Part shown: positions 1 to 8,491 of the stretch, piece after piece
How the letters are laid out: each line of letters begins with the position of its first letter
Position numbering within the stretch: position 1 is the stretch's first letter
Origin: Bradyrhizobium manausense
GTDB lineage: Bacteria; Pseudomonadota; Alphaproteobacteria; Rhizobiales; Xanthobacteraceae
Length of the DNA: 64,000 bases
Assembly (NCBI RefSeq): GCF_018129685.1
Contig: NZ_JAFCLG010000001.1
Coordinates: 1,240,001 to 1,304,000, forward strand
Direction of reading: 5' to 3'
Translations under genes and position numbers: made by a program
Notes under the pieces: generated by a model
Databases searched by the model: none
Told to the model about the DNA's origin: nothing
What the model saw: only the letters and a program-made list of their open reading frames with translations

Positions 1-754
1 GTGGGTTCTTGAAGCCGAGGAAGCCGTTCTGGAACGGCTGCAGATCAACGAGCTGCTTGAACAACTCGCCGGATTTCTGGAAAGTTTCGCCGGCGAAGCC
101 GCCGTTTTCGCCCTTCAGCGCTGCATCGAAGGCCGGCTTGCCGCCGATGCGCACTGCAAGATGCGTCCAGTAGAAATGCAGCGGCCATTTATCGGCACCG
201 CCAACCACAATCGGGGTCACACCCGCAGCCTTCAGCGTTTTCACCGCTCCGAGCAGATCGTCCCATGTCTTGATCTTGCTTGCATCGGCATTACCCTTGG
301 CCATCAAATCCTTGTTGTAGAGGAAACCGACCTGCGACAGTGCGATCGGAAGTCCAAAGACGCGGCCATTCTGGGTGAAGGCGGCGAGCGCCGCCGGTGC
401 GATCGCGTCGCTGTAGCCGCCGCTCTTCACAGAATCGGTGATGTCTTCCAGCACGCCGGCTTCGATCTGTGTCTTCAGAACGCCGCCTGCCCAGCTGTAG
501 ATGATGTTCGGCCGGTCCTTTGATTGCAGGATGGTCGGCAGCTTGGCCTTGTAGGCCTCGTTCTCGAGGAACTGCATCTCGACCTTCACACCGGGATGCG
601 ACGCCTCGTAGCTACGCGCGACCTCCTCCCAGACCTTCACCTGGGCCGGATTGACCTCGATGTGGAGCCATTTGACGGTCGTGTCGGCCGACGCGGAGTT
701 CGCCCAAAGCAGGCATGCAGCAGCGGTGAGTCCCAGCCTGGCGAGCAGCCTCAT
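1..754 (-). CDS. ABC transporter extracellular solute-binding protein, family 1 (sugar type), 3' end cut by window edge
   Basis: Reading the minus strand from the ATG at 754 gives 251 complete codons that stay open to the window edge, so the C-terminus is missing. The product starts with a Sec signal peptide (basic MRLLAR, hydrophobic core, A-N-S-A-S-A-D cleavage region near residue 23). It continues like a type-1 carbohydrate-binding protein: VKWLHIE first strand, a segment around 'YEASHPGVKVE', 'NIIYSWAGG', and a 'GLPIALSQVGFLYNKDL' stretch typical of the family. It should bind a sugar or similar solute in the periplasm and deliver it to an ABC permease, whose genes probably lie beyond the left edge. 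It is divergent from the SDR gene at 923. The substrate cannot be told. Confidence 0.88.
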   Translation of the reverse strand, partial: MRLLARLGLTAAACLLWANSASADTTVKWLHIEVNPAQVKVWEEVARSYEASHPGVKVEMQFLENEAYKAKLPTILQSKDRPNIIYSWAGGVLKTQIEAGVLEDITDSVKSGGYSDAIAPAALAAFTQNGRVFGLPIALSQVGFLYNKDLMAKGNADASKIKTWDDLLGAVKTLKAAGVTPIVVGGADKWPLHFYWTHLAVRIGGKPAFDAALKGENGGFAGETFQKSGELFKQLVDLQPFQNGFLGFKNP

Positions 755-922
755 CACATCCTCCCGATCGAGTCTTAATTTTCTTTGGCCGCGATCCTGC
801 CTTCAATTTTTGAGGTACGCAACTAAAATTCTGACCTATGCACCTCACGACGAGAATGGCTAAGGTTAGCAAAAGAGTCGGGGCGGCTTTCGCGGCTCCC
901 AAAGTAATACTGAGAGGTTCCC

Positions 923-1681
923 ATGGCCGCCATCTATTCCGACCTCGCCGGCAAGGTCGTCCTGGTCACTGGAGGCGCAGCGGGAATCGGTGCTGCAATC
1001 GTGCGTCACTTCGCGGAGCAAAAATCCAAGGTCGTGTTCTTTGACATCAAGGTCGACGCGGGCGAACGCCTGGCGCGCGAGCTTTCCGACCAAGGTCTGG
1101 CAGCACATTTCCAGCGCGTCGACCTGACCGACATTCCTGCCCTTCGCGCTGGCGTCGCGGAGGCGCGTAAAGCGCACGGCGCGATCAACATCCTGGTCAA
1201 CAACGCAGCGCATGACGAACGGCACAACACCGAGGAGATGACGCCCGAATATTGGGACGACCGCATCGCGGTGAATTTGAAGCACCAGTTCTTTGCGTCG
1301 CAGGCCGTGTTGCCGGACATGAAGGCGGCCAATGCCGGTGCCATCATCAATTTTGGCTCAGTGTCGTGGATCGCAGGACAAGGCGGCATGGCCGCCTACA
1401 CGGCCAGCAAATCAGGCGTCATCGGGCTGACACGCTCGCTCGCGCGTGACTATGGCCCCTACAACATCCGCGTGAACGCAATCGCACCGGGGTGGATCAT
1501 GACCGAGCGCCAGCTCGAGAAATGGATGACGCCCGCCGGCGAGGCCGAACTGCAGCAGCGACAATGCCTGAAACGCCGGCTCGTGCCGGACGAGGTCGCG
1601 AAATTCACCGTCTTCCTCGCCTCGGACGAAGCCTCCGCGTGCACCGCCCAACACTACATCGTCGATGGCGGCTGGGTCTGA
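923..1681 (+). CDS. SDR family NAD(P)-dependent oxidoreductase
   Basis: This is a 252-residue classical short-chain dehydrogenase. The cofactor motif TGGAAGIG lies at residues 16-23, the NNAA motif near 93-96, and the catalytic Ser146, Tyr159 and Lys163 in 'YTASK'. An Asp (D41) after the second beta strand favours NAD over NADP by family rule. The C-terminal 'YIVDGGWV' is typical. The ATG at 923 follows a GAGAGG-type ribosome binding site. It is divergent from a sugar-type binding-protein gene, with 168 bp between the starts, so the two may share regulation and the enzyme may oxidise a sugar or polyol. That substrate is inference only. The gene is convergent with the next one. Confidence 0.9.
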   Translation: MAAIYSDLAGKVVLVTGGAAGIGAAIVRHFAEQKSKVVFFDIKVDAGERLARELSDQGLAAHFQRVDLTDIPALRAGVAEARKAHGAINILVNNAAHDERHNTEEMTPEYWDDRIAVNLKHQFFASQAVLPDMKAANAGAIINFGSVSWIAGQGGMAAYTASKSGVIGLTRSLARDYGPYNIRVNAIAPGWIMTERQLEKWMTPAGEAELQQRQCLKRRLVPDEVAKFTVFLASDEASACTAQHYIVDGGWV

Positions 1682-1710
1682 GACGTGCGGCGAACTCAAT
1701 CGAGCCTTCG

Positions 1711-2451
1711 TCACCTGATGACCGCGGCTGCGTGAAAGATACGCCCCCAACGCGCAAGAGCCCTGGTGTCGCTGCCCGCAAGGCCGACTGCCCGCCACAG
1801 CGTGACGGCGACGGAATCCAGCACGGCGATATCCAATTCCTGCTCGAGAGAGGCCGCAACGGCAGCGCCATCGAGATTGGTGCAGAGGATAACGGCCGCG
1901 TCGGCGCCCTCGGCTGCGACCGCCCTGACCATGTCCGCGATGGCTGCGGGTGTGACCTCGCCAAAGGAGAAATTGTCGCGTAGCCCGAGATGCCGCTCCG
2001 CATGCGGGGCGATTCCCTCTTCAGCCCAGACATCGCCGATCCGCCGTTGCACGTCATCCGTATAGGGCGAGACCAGACCGACACGTTTCGTACCAAGCGT
2101 GCGGGCAGCCTCGATGCAGGCGAGCGTCGAAGTGGTAGCGGGCACACCGGTACGCGCTGTGATCGCCTGGCAAAGGCTCCTGTCTCTGTCGATGCCGAGC
2201 CAGCTTGCGGACGTCCCGTTCCAGGCTATCGCGTCGACTTTGGCGTCGGCCAGCAGATCAGCCGCCGGCAGCATGACCGAGGCATCGAACTGGCTCAGCG
2301 CCGCGGCATCGAGTGCTATCTCGGTGACGCGGAAGCGCGAGAAATGGGCGGTGACACCGTCAACGCCATGCAGCATCGCGCTGGTGACGGGCTCCAGCAC
2401 AGAGTTGGAGGAAGGCGTGATCATGCCGAGGCGTTTGCGCAGGATCGACAT
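1711..2451 (-). CDS. Arylmalonate decarboxylase / maleate isomerase family protein
   Basis: The 246-residue product has the family start 'GMITPSSNSVLEP' (residues 9-21) and a C-terminal 'WGRIF' segment. Members of this Asp/Glu-racemase-like family use one or two cysteines. Maleate isomerases and racemases have Cys in the first motif; arylmalonate decarboxylase has Gly-Thr-Ser there and keeps only the second Cys. Here the first motif is N78-G79-T80-S81 and the second is 'ILCTN' with C190, which is the decarboxylase pattern. A likely role is cofactor-free decarboxylation or isomerisation of a small dicarboxylate. It is divergent from a GntR regulator, with a palindrome between them. A maleate-isomerase-type function cannot be excluded. 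Confidence 0.8.
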   Translation of the reverse strand: MSILRKRLGMITPSSNSVLEPVTSAMLHGVDGVTAHFSRFRVTEIALDAAALSQFDASVMLPAADLLADAKVDAIAWNGTSASWLGIDRDRSLCQAITARTGVPATTSTLACIEAARTLGTKRVGLVSPYTDDVQRRIGDVWAEEGIAPHAERHLGLRDNFSFGEVTPAAIADMVRAVAAEGADAAVILCTNLDGAAVAASLEQELDIAVLDSVAVTLWRAVGLAGSDTRALARWGRIFHAAAVIR

Positions 2452-2538
2452 TGATCACGATGGCTCCAGTGCGGCGAAGCGCAATCGCGCTCCCTTCAAA
2501 AGATCATCCGCATCCCTCACGATCGCGCAACCGGCAAT

Positions 2539-2555
2539 TTGCATGCTGCATGCAA
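2539..2555. promoter_or_regulatory. Candidate GntR operator (palindrome) in divergent intergenic region
   Basis: The sequence TTGCATGCTGCATGCAA has perfect 7-bp arms (TTGCATG / CATGCAA) around a 3-bp centre. It lies 87 bp upstream of the AMDase-like start and about 100 bp upstream of the GntR start. FCD-type GntR regulators commonly bind short dyads in the intergenic region beside their own gene. Assigning it to the adjacent regulator is inference. Confidence 0.5.
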
Positions 2556-2655
2556 TTTGTTCGATCTGCCTGTGCTTTGAGCCATATACGTCGCCTATTT
2601 GAGCAGCTGGTTCGGCGGGGAATGGCTAGGATCGTGCACAGCAGGAAGCCCCACC

Positions 2656-3366
2656 GTGCAGCAGAAGTCCGAACCCGGCCCGGTACGAAAGTCGCCCAAA
2701 CTCAAGCGGATGGGCCTGCACGAGCGCGCCGCGGCGCGGATGCGGACGATGATCATCCGCGGCGAGCTGCCGCCGGGATCGCAAACCCAGGAGACAAAAC
2801 TGTCGAAGGCGTTCGGCGTATCGCGCACGCCGCTGCGCGAGGCGATGAAGCTGTTGGCCGCCGAGGGCTTGATCGAGCTGCGGCCGAACCGCAGCCCGCG
2901 AATCGCCGACATCGCGATCGAGGACATCTCGGAGCTGTTCGAGGCGCTCGCCGGCATCGAGCGGCTCGCGGCCGAGCTCGCCGCGGAGCGCGCCACCGAG
3001 CGCGATCTTGCTCGCCTGCGCACGCTTCAGACCCGGATGGAAGGTCACCATCGGAACGGCAGGCTCGACGAATACTTCGCCATCAACGGCGAGATCCACA
3101 ACATCATCGTCCGCATGGCGCGCAACACGCCGCTTCGCGAGGCGCACGAGACCCTGATCTCCCGCGCCGAGCGCGCCCGGTACCTGGCGCTTGGCGCCGA
3201 CAAGCGCTGGAGCAATTCTGTCGACGAGCACGCCAATATCCTCGCCGCCCTCGAGGCGCGCGACAGCGCAGCGGCAGGACGCCTGCTCGGCGCCCATGTC
3301 CGCCAGACAGGCACCGCGCTGCTCGAAGTTCTCGCGCTCCCAAAACCCAAGCAGACGGCGGCGTGA
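2656..3366 (+). CDS. GntR family transcriptional regulator (FCD type)
   Basis: The product has 236 residues. An N-terminal winged helix carries the GntR signature ('LPPGSQTQETKLSKAFG', then 'SRTPLREAMKLLAAEGLIE'), and an all-helical C-terminal FCD-like ligand domain includes 'NGEIHNIIVRMARNTPL' and a distal 'DEHANILAALEARD' helix. I chose GTG at 2656 because AGGAAG lies 7 nt upstream; a TTG at 2599 would add an unlikely 19-residue extension. The gene is divergent from the AMDase-like gene and only 2 bp upstream of the racemase-family gene. It probably controls the block 1711-9862 in response to a carboxylate or amide ligand. Confidence 0.9.
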   Translation: MQQKSEPGPVRKSPKLKRMGLHERAAARMRTMIIRGELPPGSQTQETKLSKAFGVSRTPLREAMKLLAAEGLIELRPNRSPRIADIAIEDISELFEALAGIERLAAELAAERATERDLARLRTLQTRMEGHHRNGRLDEYFAINGEIHNIIVRMARNTPLREAHETLISRAERARYLALGADKRWSNSVDEHANILAALEARDSAAAGRLLGAHVRQTGTALLEVLALPKPKQTAA

Positions 3367-3368
3367 CC

Positions 3369-4118
3369 ATGAAGCTGCTGCTGCTCAACCCCAACACCAG
3401 CGCGGCGGTCACCGACCTGATGACCGGCGTCGGGCTGCGCGCGGCCGCGCCCGGCACCGAGATCGTCCCCTGCACCGCGAGGCGCGGCGTGCCCTATATT
3501 TCCACGCGGACCGAGGCACAGATCGGCGGCGCCATTGCGCTGGAATTGCTGGCCGAACAGCAAGGCAAGGTCGATGCCGCGATCATCGCCGCCTTCGGCG
3601 ATCCTGGCCTGTTCGCCGCGCGTGAGACCTTTGACATTCCCGTCATCGGCCTCGCCGAAGCTGCGATGCTGACCGCCTGCATGGCCGGCCGCCGGTTTGC
3701 CATCGTCACCTTCGCGCAAGCGCTTGGTCCCTGGTACGAGGAGTGCGTCCGCGATCACGGCCTGCGGGAGCGCTGCGCCGGCATCCGCACGCTCGAAACG
3801 CCGTTCCAGGCGATCTCCGAGGTTGGCACCGAGAAGGAGGACGTGCTCGTCGAGCTTGCCCGGCGTGCGGTTGTCGAGGATGAGGCCGACGTTCTGATTT
3901 TTGCCGGTGCGCCACTCTCCGGTCTTGCCGAACGCGTCGCCGAGCGGATCCCCGTCCCTGTGGTCGATCAGGTCGTTGCTGCCGTGAAGCAGGCCGAAGC
4001 GCTGGTGGCGCTGCGCCTGCGCAAGGCAACCGCAGGTACATTCCGCCGACCCGCAGCCAAGCCGACGATCGGCCTTGCCGGGGCGCTCGCCGCCCGGCTC
4101 GAACATCGCGACAGCTAG
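3369..4118 (+). CDS. Asp/Glu/hydantoin racemase family protein lacking both catalytic cysteines
   Basis: The 249-residue protein opens with the family motif 'LLLLNPNTS' and contains 'AAFGDPGLFAARE' and 'FAGAPLSGLAE'. In hydantoin and allantoin racemases these positions read 'ACFGDPGL' and 'GCAGM', with the two Cys as proton donor and acceptor. Here they are Ala and Gly, so a two-base racemase mechanism is not expected. The fold is kept, so it may be an isomerase or lyase with another mechanism, or a binding protein. The ATG lies 2 bp after the GntR stop, so the two are co-transcribed, and the polyamine-type transporter follows about 110 bp later. Confidence 0.8.
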   Translation: MKLLLLNPNTSAAVTDLMTGVGLRAAAPGTEIVPCTARRGVPYISTRTEAQIGGAIALELLAEQQGKVDAAIIAAFGDPGLFAARETFDIPVIGLAEAAMLTACMAGRRFAIVTFAQALGPWYEECVRDHGLRERCAGIRTLETPFQAISEVGTEKEDVLVELARRAVVEDEADVLIFAGAPLSGLAERVAERIPVPVVDQVVAAVKQAEALVALRLRKATAGTFRRPAAKPTIGLAGALAARLEHRDS

Positions 4119-4225
4119 GGAGCTTCGGCCGGCGATGCAAGATGTCCAATCCAGTTCCGATCGCACCGACGGCAATTCAGGGCACGGGACTTGCTCTCGC
4201 TGTCGTCAGATCAGGAGGCAACATC

Positions 4226-5320
<1,095 letters not shown>

Positions 5321-5349
5321 ATTTTAGTCTTGTCCACAGGGAGTTCGAC

Positions 5350-6396
5350 ATGATCCTCAATCGCCGAAGCCTGATGACGACCGCGCTCACCCTTGGTGCC
5401 ATGAAGGCATTTCCGGGCTTGAGTTACGCCCAGGCCCGCCCCCTGGTGTTCGCGACCTTCACCGGAAGCTGGGAGGAAGCGCACAAGGCCGTGCTGGTGC
5501 CGGCCTTCCGCAAGGCCAACGCAGATGCTGCGATCGTGCTCGACCCGATGCTGTCGGTCGACCAGATCGCGAAGATCAATGCCGCGAAGGCCAACCCGCC
5601 GATCGACGTCATGCTGCACGATCCCGGCCCCGCGCTCATCGCGATCGGCCAGGATCTCGCCGAACCCTATCCGGTCGACAAGAGCGCTTACTACAAGGAC
5701 CTGATCACGGAGGCGCAGGAGCCGATGGGCCCTGCGCCGTTCTTCCAGGTTGTCGGCCTCACCTACAACCCCGAAGCCATCAAGACGCCGCCGACCTCCT
5801 GGGCTGACCTCTGGAAGCCCGAATTCAAGGGCCGCGTCGGCATCACCAATCTCAACTCGACGCTCGGCACCGGCTGGCTGGTCGAGATTGCCAAGATGCG
5901 TGGCGGATCGGAAGCCAATGTCGATCCCGCCTTCAAGGCCCTGGAGGAGCTGAAGCCCAATCTTGCCGCGGTCGCCGCCAATCCCGGCGCACTCGCGACC
6001 CTGTTCCAGCAGGGCCAGATCGACATCTCGCCCGGCAATTTCAACGCCATCCAGATCCTGAAAGCGCGTGGCGTGCCGGTCGAATTCGTCGCGCCGAAGG
6101 AAGGTGCGATCGCCTTCAAGACCACGATCCACATCGTCAAGAACTCGCCGAACCGCGAGCTCGCCTTCAAGCTGATCGAGGCGTCGCTGAGCCCGGAGGT
6201 GCAGACCACGCTGATGAATCCGCCCTATCTGATCGTGCCAACCAATTCCAAGGTGGCGATGGGCGGCGAGATCGCGCGCGTGCTCGCCAAGGACACCGCC
6301 GAGCTGAAGCAGAAGTTCGTGTTCCAGGACTGGAAGAAGATCAACGAGCAGCGCTCGGCCTGGATCGAGCGTTTCAACCGCGAGATCAAGATCTAG
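5350..6396 (+). CDS. ABC transporter substrate-binding protein (PotD-like), Tat-type signal
   Basis: This is a 348-residue periplasmic binding protein. Its leader has a twin-arginine motif, N-R-R-S-L-M, then a hydrophobic stretch and 'SYAQA' as a likely cleavage region, which suggests Tat export. The mature part ('LVFATFTGSWEEAHK', 'VGLTYNPEAIKTPPTSWADLW') matches the spermidine/putrescine and Fe(III) binding-protein superfamily. The start is the ATG at 5350, 29 bp after the ATPase stop, with GGGAG upstream. It is the specificity component of the importer at 4226-8084. Confidence 0.9.
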   Translation: MILNRRSLMTTALTLGAMKAFPGLSYAQARPLVFATFTGSWEEAHKAVLVPAFRKANADAAIVLDPMLSVDQIAKINAAKANPPIDVMLHDPGPALIAIGQDLAEPYPVDKSAYYKDLITEAQEPMGPAPFFQVVGLTYNPEAIKTPPTSWADLWKPEFKGRVGITNLNSTLGTGWLVEIAKMRGGSEANVDPAFKALEELKPNLAAVAANPGALATLFQQGQIDISPGNFNAIQILKARGVPVEFVAPKEGAIAFKTTIHIVKNSPNRELAFKLIEASLSPEVQTTLMNPPYLIVPTNSKVAMGGEIARVLAKDTAELKQKFVFQDWKKINEQRSAWIERFNREIKI

Positions 6397-6405
6397 GATC
6401 TCTCC

Positions 6406-7269
6406 ATGGGCACGGCACCGGCATCACGGGACGTGACGTCCTACGGGATGGGATTGGCGGCGCCGCTGGCGCTGTTCTTCCTGGTCTTCTTCGTGGCGCC
6501 GCTGCTGCAATTACTCTGGCTCTCGCTGCACAACGACACCGCCGCGCTCCATTGGGGGCTCGGCCAGTATATTCACTTCCTGACCGATCCCTTCAGCCTC
6601 GGCGTGCTCGGCTCGACGCTGTTGCTGGGGGCCGAGGTAACCGCCGTCTGCCTCGTGCTCGGCTTTCCCATCGCCTGGCTCTACCAGCGGGTCGGGCCGC
6701 GGCTGCAGACCATCATCATTCTAATCGTGCTGCTGCCGCTCCTGACCAGCGTCGTGGTGCGCACCTTCGCCTGGATCGTCATCCTGGGGCGCCAGGGCAT
6801 CATCAACGCGACACTACAGTCGCTCGGCATCATCGATACGCCGCTCAAGCTGCTCTACACGCAGTTCGGCGTCGTCATTGCACTGGCGCAGGTGCAGATG
6901 CCCTTGATGACACTGCCGCTGATCACCGCGCTCGGCCGTATCGATCCCAATCTCGACGATGCGTCCTGCTCGCTCGGCGCCGGAAGCTGGCGCACCTTCT
7001 TCAGGATCGTGCTGCCGCTGTCGCTGCCTGGCGTGATCGCGGGGTGCACGCTCACATATGCCGCTGCCATCACGGCCTTCATCACCCAGTCGCTGGTCGG
7101 CGGAGGGCAGATGCTCTTCATGCCGATGTATCTCTATCAGCAAGCCTCTACGCTCCAGAATTGGCCGTTCGCGTCGGCGATCTCGATCATCTTCCTGCTC
7201 GCCGTGCTCGCCGTCGTCTCCGTCTTCACCACGCTCGGCCGCCTGTCGCGCGGCTTTGGAGGCGAATGA
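6406..7269 (+). CDS. ABC transporter permease (PotB-like)
   Basis: A 287-residue inner-membrane permease with about six hydrophobic segments; the first, 'APLALFFLVFFVAPLLQLLW', is near residues 17-36. The cytoplasmic coupling motif 'DDASCSLGAGSWRTFFRIVLPLSLPGVIAG' matches the EAA loop of PotB/CysW-type permeases. It starts 9 bp after the binding-protein gene, and its TGA overlaps the next start as ATGA, implying translational coupling. It pairs with the second permease to form the translocation pore. Confidence 0.9.
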   Translation: MGTAPASRDVTSYGMGLAAPLALFFLVFFVAPLLQLLWLSLHNDTAALHWGLGQYIHFLTDPFSLGVLGSTLLLGAEVTAVCLVLGFPIAWLYQRVGPRLQTIIILIVLLPLLTSVVVRTFAWIVILGRQGIINATLQSLGIIDTPLKLLYTQFGVVIALAQVQMPLMTLPLITALGRIDPNLDDASCSLGAGSWRTFFRIVLPLSLPGVIAGCTLTYAAAITAFITQSLVGGGQMLFMPMYLYQQASTLQNWPFASAISIIFLLAVLAVVSVFTTLGRLSRGFGGE

Positions 7270-8084
7270 TGAGCGGGCGCAAGCGTACCCTGGAAGCATT
7301 CAGCTTCGAGTTCGTCATGACTGTCACCGCAATCATCGCGCTGATCATCATCATCGCGCCGTCGCTGGTCGTACTGATCGTGTCGTTCACCAGCGGCTTC
7401 TCGCTGAGATTCCCTCCGCCCGGGTATTCGCTGCGCTGGTACGCCGAGCTCTGGGATGCCTGGCAGCTGCACTTCGCGGCCAAGAACAGCCTGATCGTCG
7501 CGCTGTGGGCGACGGGCCTGTCGGTCCTGTTCGGCGTCGCGGCCGCGCTTGCGATCTCGCGCTCGCAGAAGCTGTCGGCCCGCCTGCTCGACTCCCTCTT
7601 CATGTCGCCGCTGGTGCTGCCGGCGCTGGCGTTCGGTCTGGCGGCCCTGATGCTGTTCTCGCTGGTCGGCATGCCGGTGTCGCCGCTGACGCTGGTGATC
7701 GGCCACACCGTGGTTTGCGTGCCCTATGTGGTCCGCAACACCGTTGCCGCGCTGGCCCAGCTCGAACCGACGCTACTCGAAAGCTCGGCGGTGCTGGGCG
7801 CAAGCCGCCTCTACACGTTTCAGCGCATCGTGCTGCCGCTGATCCGGCCCGGCATCATCGCGGGCGCCTTCATCGCCTTCATGTCGTCGTTCGACAACGT
7901 ACCGGTCTCGCTGTTCCTGCGCGATGCGGCGACCGACATGCTGCCGATCCGGATGTGGCAGGATCTCGAGGGCAAGCTCGATGTCACCATCGCGGCACTG
8001 TCGAGTGTGCTGATCATCGCCACCGTCGCACTGGTCGCCATCATGGAGCGCGCCACCGGCCTGTCGCGGCGGCTGACCAACTGA
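7266..8084 (+). CDS. ABC transporter permease (PotC-like)
   Basis: A 272-residue permease with about six membrane segments and the EAA loop 'ESSAVLGASRLYTFQRIVLPLIRPGIIAGA'. Two consecutive ATG codons (7266 and 7269) are possible starts; the first gives the ATGA overlap with the upstream permease. It completes the polyamine-type importer. The TGA stop at 8082-8084 directly abuts the stop of the convergent hydroxyisourate-hydrolase-like gene at 8085, with no base between. Confidence 0.9.
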   Translation: MMSGRKRTLEAFSFEFVMTVTAIIALIIIIAPSLVVLIVSFTSGFSLRFPPPGYSLRWYAELWDAWQLHFAAKNSLIVALWATGLSVLFGVAAALAISRSQKLSARLLDSLFMSPLVLPALAFGLAALMLFSLVGMPVSPLTLVIGHTVVCVPYVVRNTVAALAQLEPTLLESSAVLGASRLYTFQRIVLPLIRPGIIAGAFIAFMSSFDNVPVSLFLRDAATDMLPIRMWQDLEGKLDVTIAALSSVLIIATVALVAIMERATGLSRRLTN

Positions 8085-8423
8085 TCAGGCACCGCGGAAG
8101 AGCGAATAGCCCCAGCGCGTGAATTTCAGCGGTAGATGAAAGTGCTCGTCAACTTTCTTGATGCGAAAGCGGAACGGGGTCACGGTCAGGAAGCCCTCGC
8201 TGTCGCCGAAGAACTCGCCGAGATGAAACAGGACCTCGTACTCGCCTACGGTAACGCCCGCGCCTTGCACGACCGCATGATCGAGCACGCCGGTGGCGCC
8301 GAGCCGTCCATCGGCGACACGCACCTGCTCCGGATCGATCCGCCAGATCTCGACGCGCAGCCCTTGCGCGGGACGTCCGCTCGCCACATCGACCGCGTGA
8401 ATGGAAATACCGCCTGCCACCAT
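8085..8423 (-). CDS. 5-Hydroxyisourate hydrolase (transthyretin-like) family protein
   Basis: The 112-residue product matches the HIU hydrolase family in length and layout: 'SIHAVDVASGRPAQGL' at the start with the conserved His9, an Arg in 'ADGRLG' (R40), and the 'HFHLPL' strand with H96. Family enzymes cleave 5-hydroxyisourate in urate degradation and end in Tyr-Arg-Gly-Ser. This one ends in Phe-Arg-Gly-Ala, so substrate or activity may differ. Start ATG 8423 is chosen because upstream in-frame sequence is not family-like. It is divergent from the amidase gene (68 bp between starts). No other clear urate-pathway enzyme lies nearby. Confidence 0.85.
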   Translation of the reverse strand: MVAGGISIHAVDVASGRPAQGLRVEIWRIDPEQVRVADGRLGATGVLDHAVVQGAGVTVGEYEVLFHLGEFFGDSEGFLTVTPFRFRIKKVDEHFHLPLKFTRWGYSLFRGA

Positions 8424-8491
8424 TTTTCTCCCGTGATCACGGGGCCATGATAGACGAAAATACAGCCGTTCGGCCAGCGCCTGGGGAGGCC

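Noticed and set aside
2451..3368. In-frame N-terminal extension of the racemase-family gene to 555 residues
   Set aside because: The extension lies out of frame over the GntR gene and is Arg/Pro-rich shadow sequence; family similarity begins at ATG 3369.
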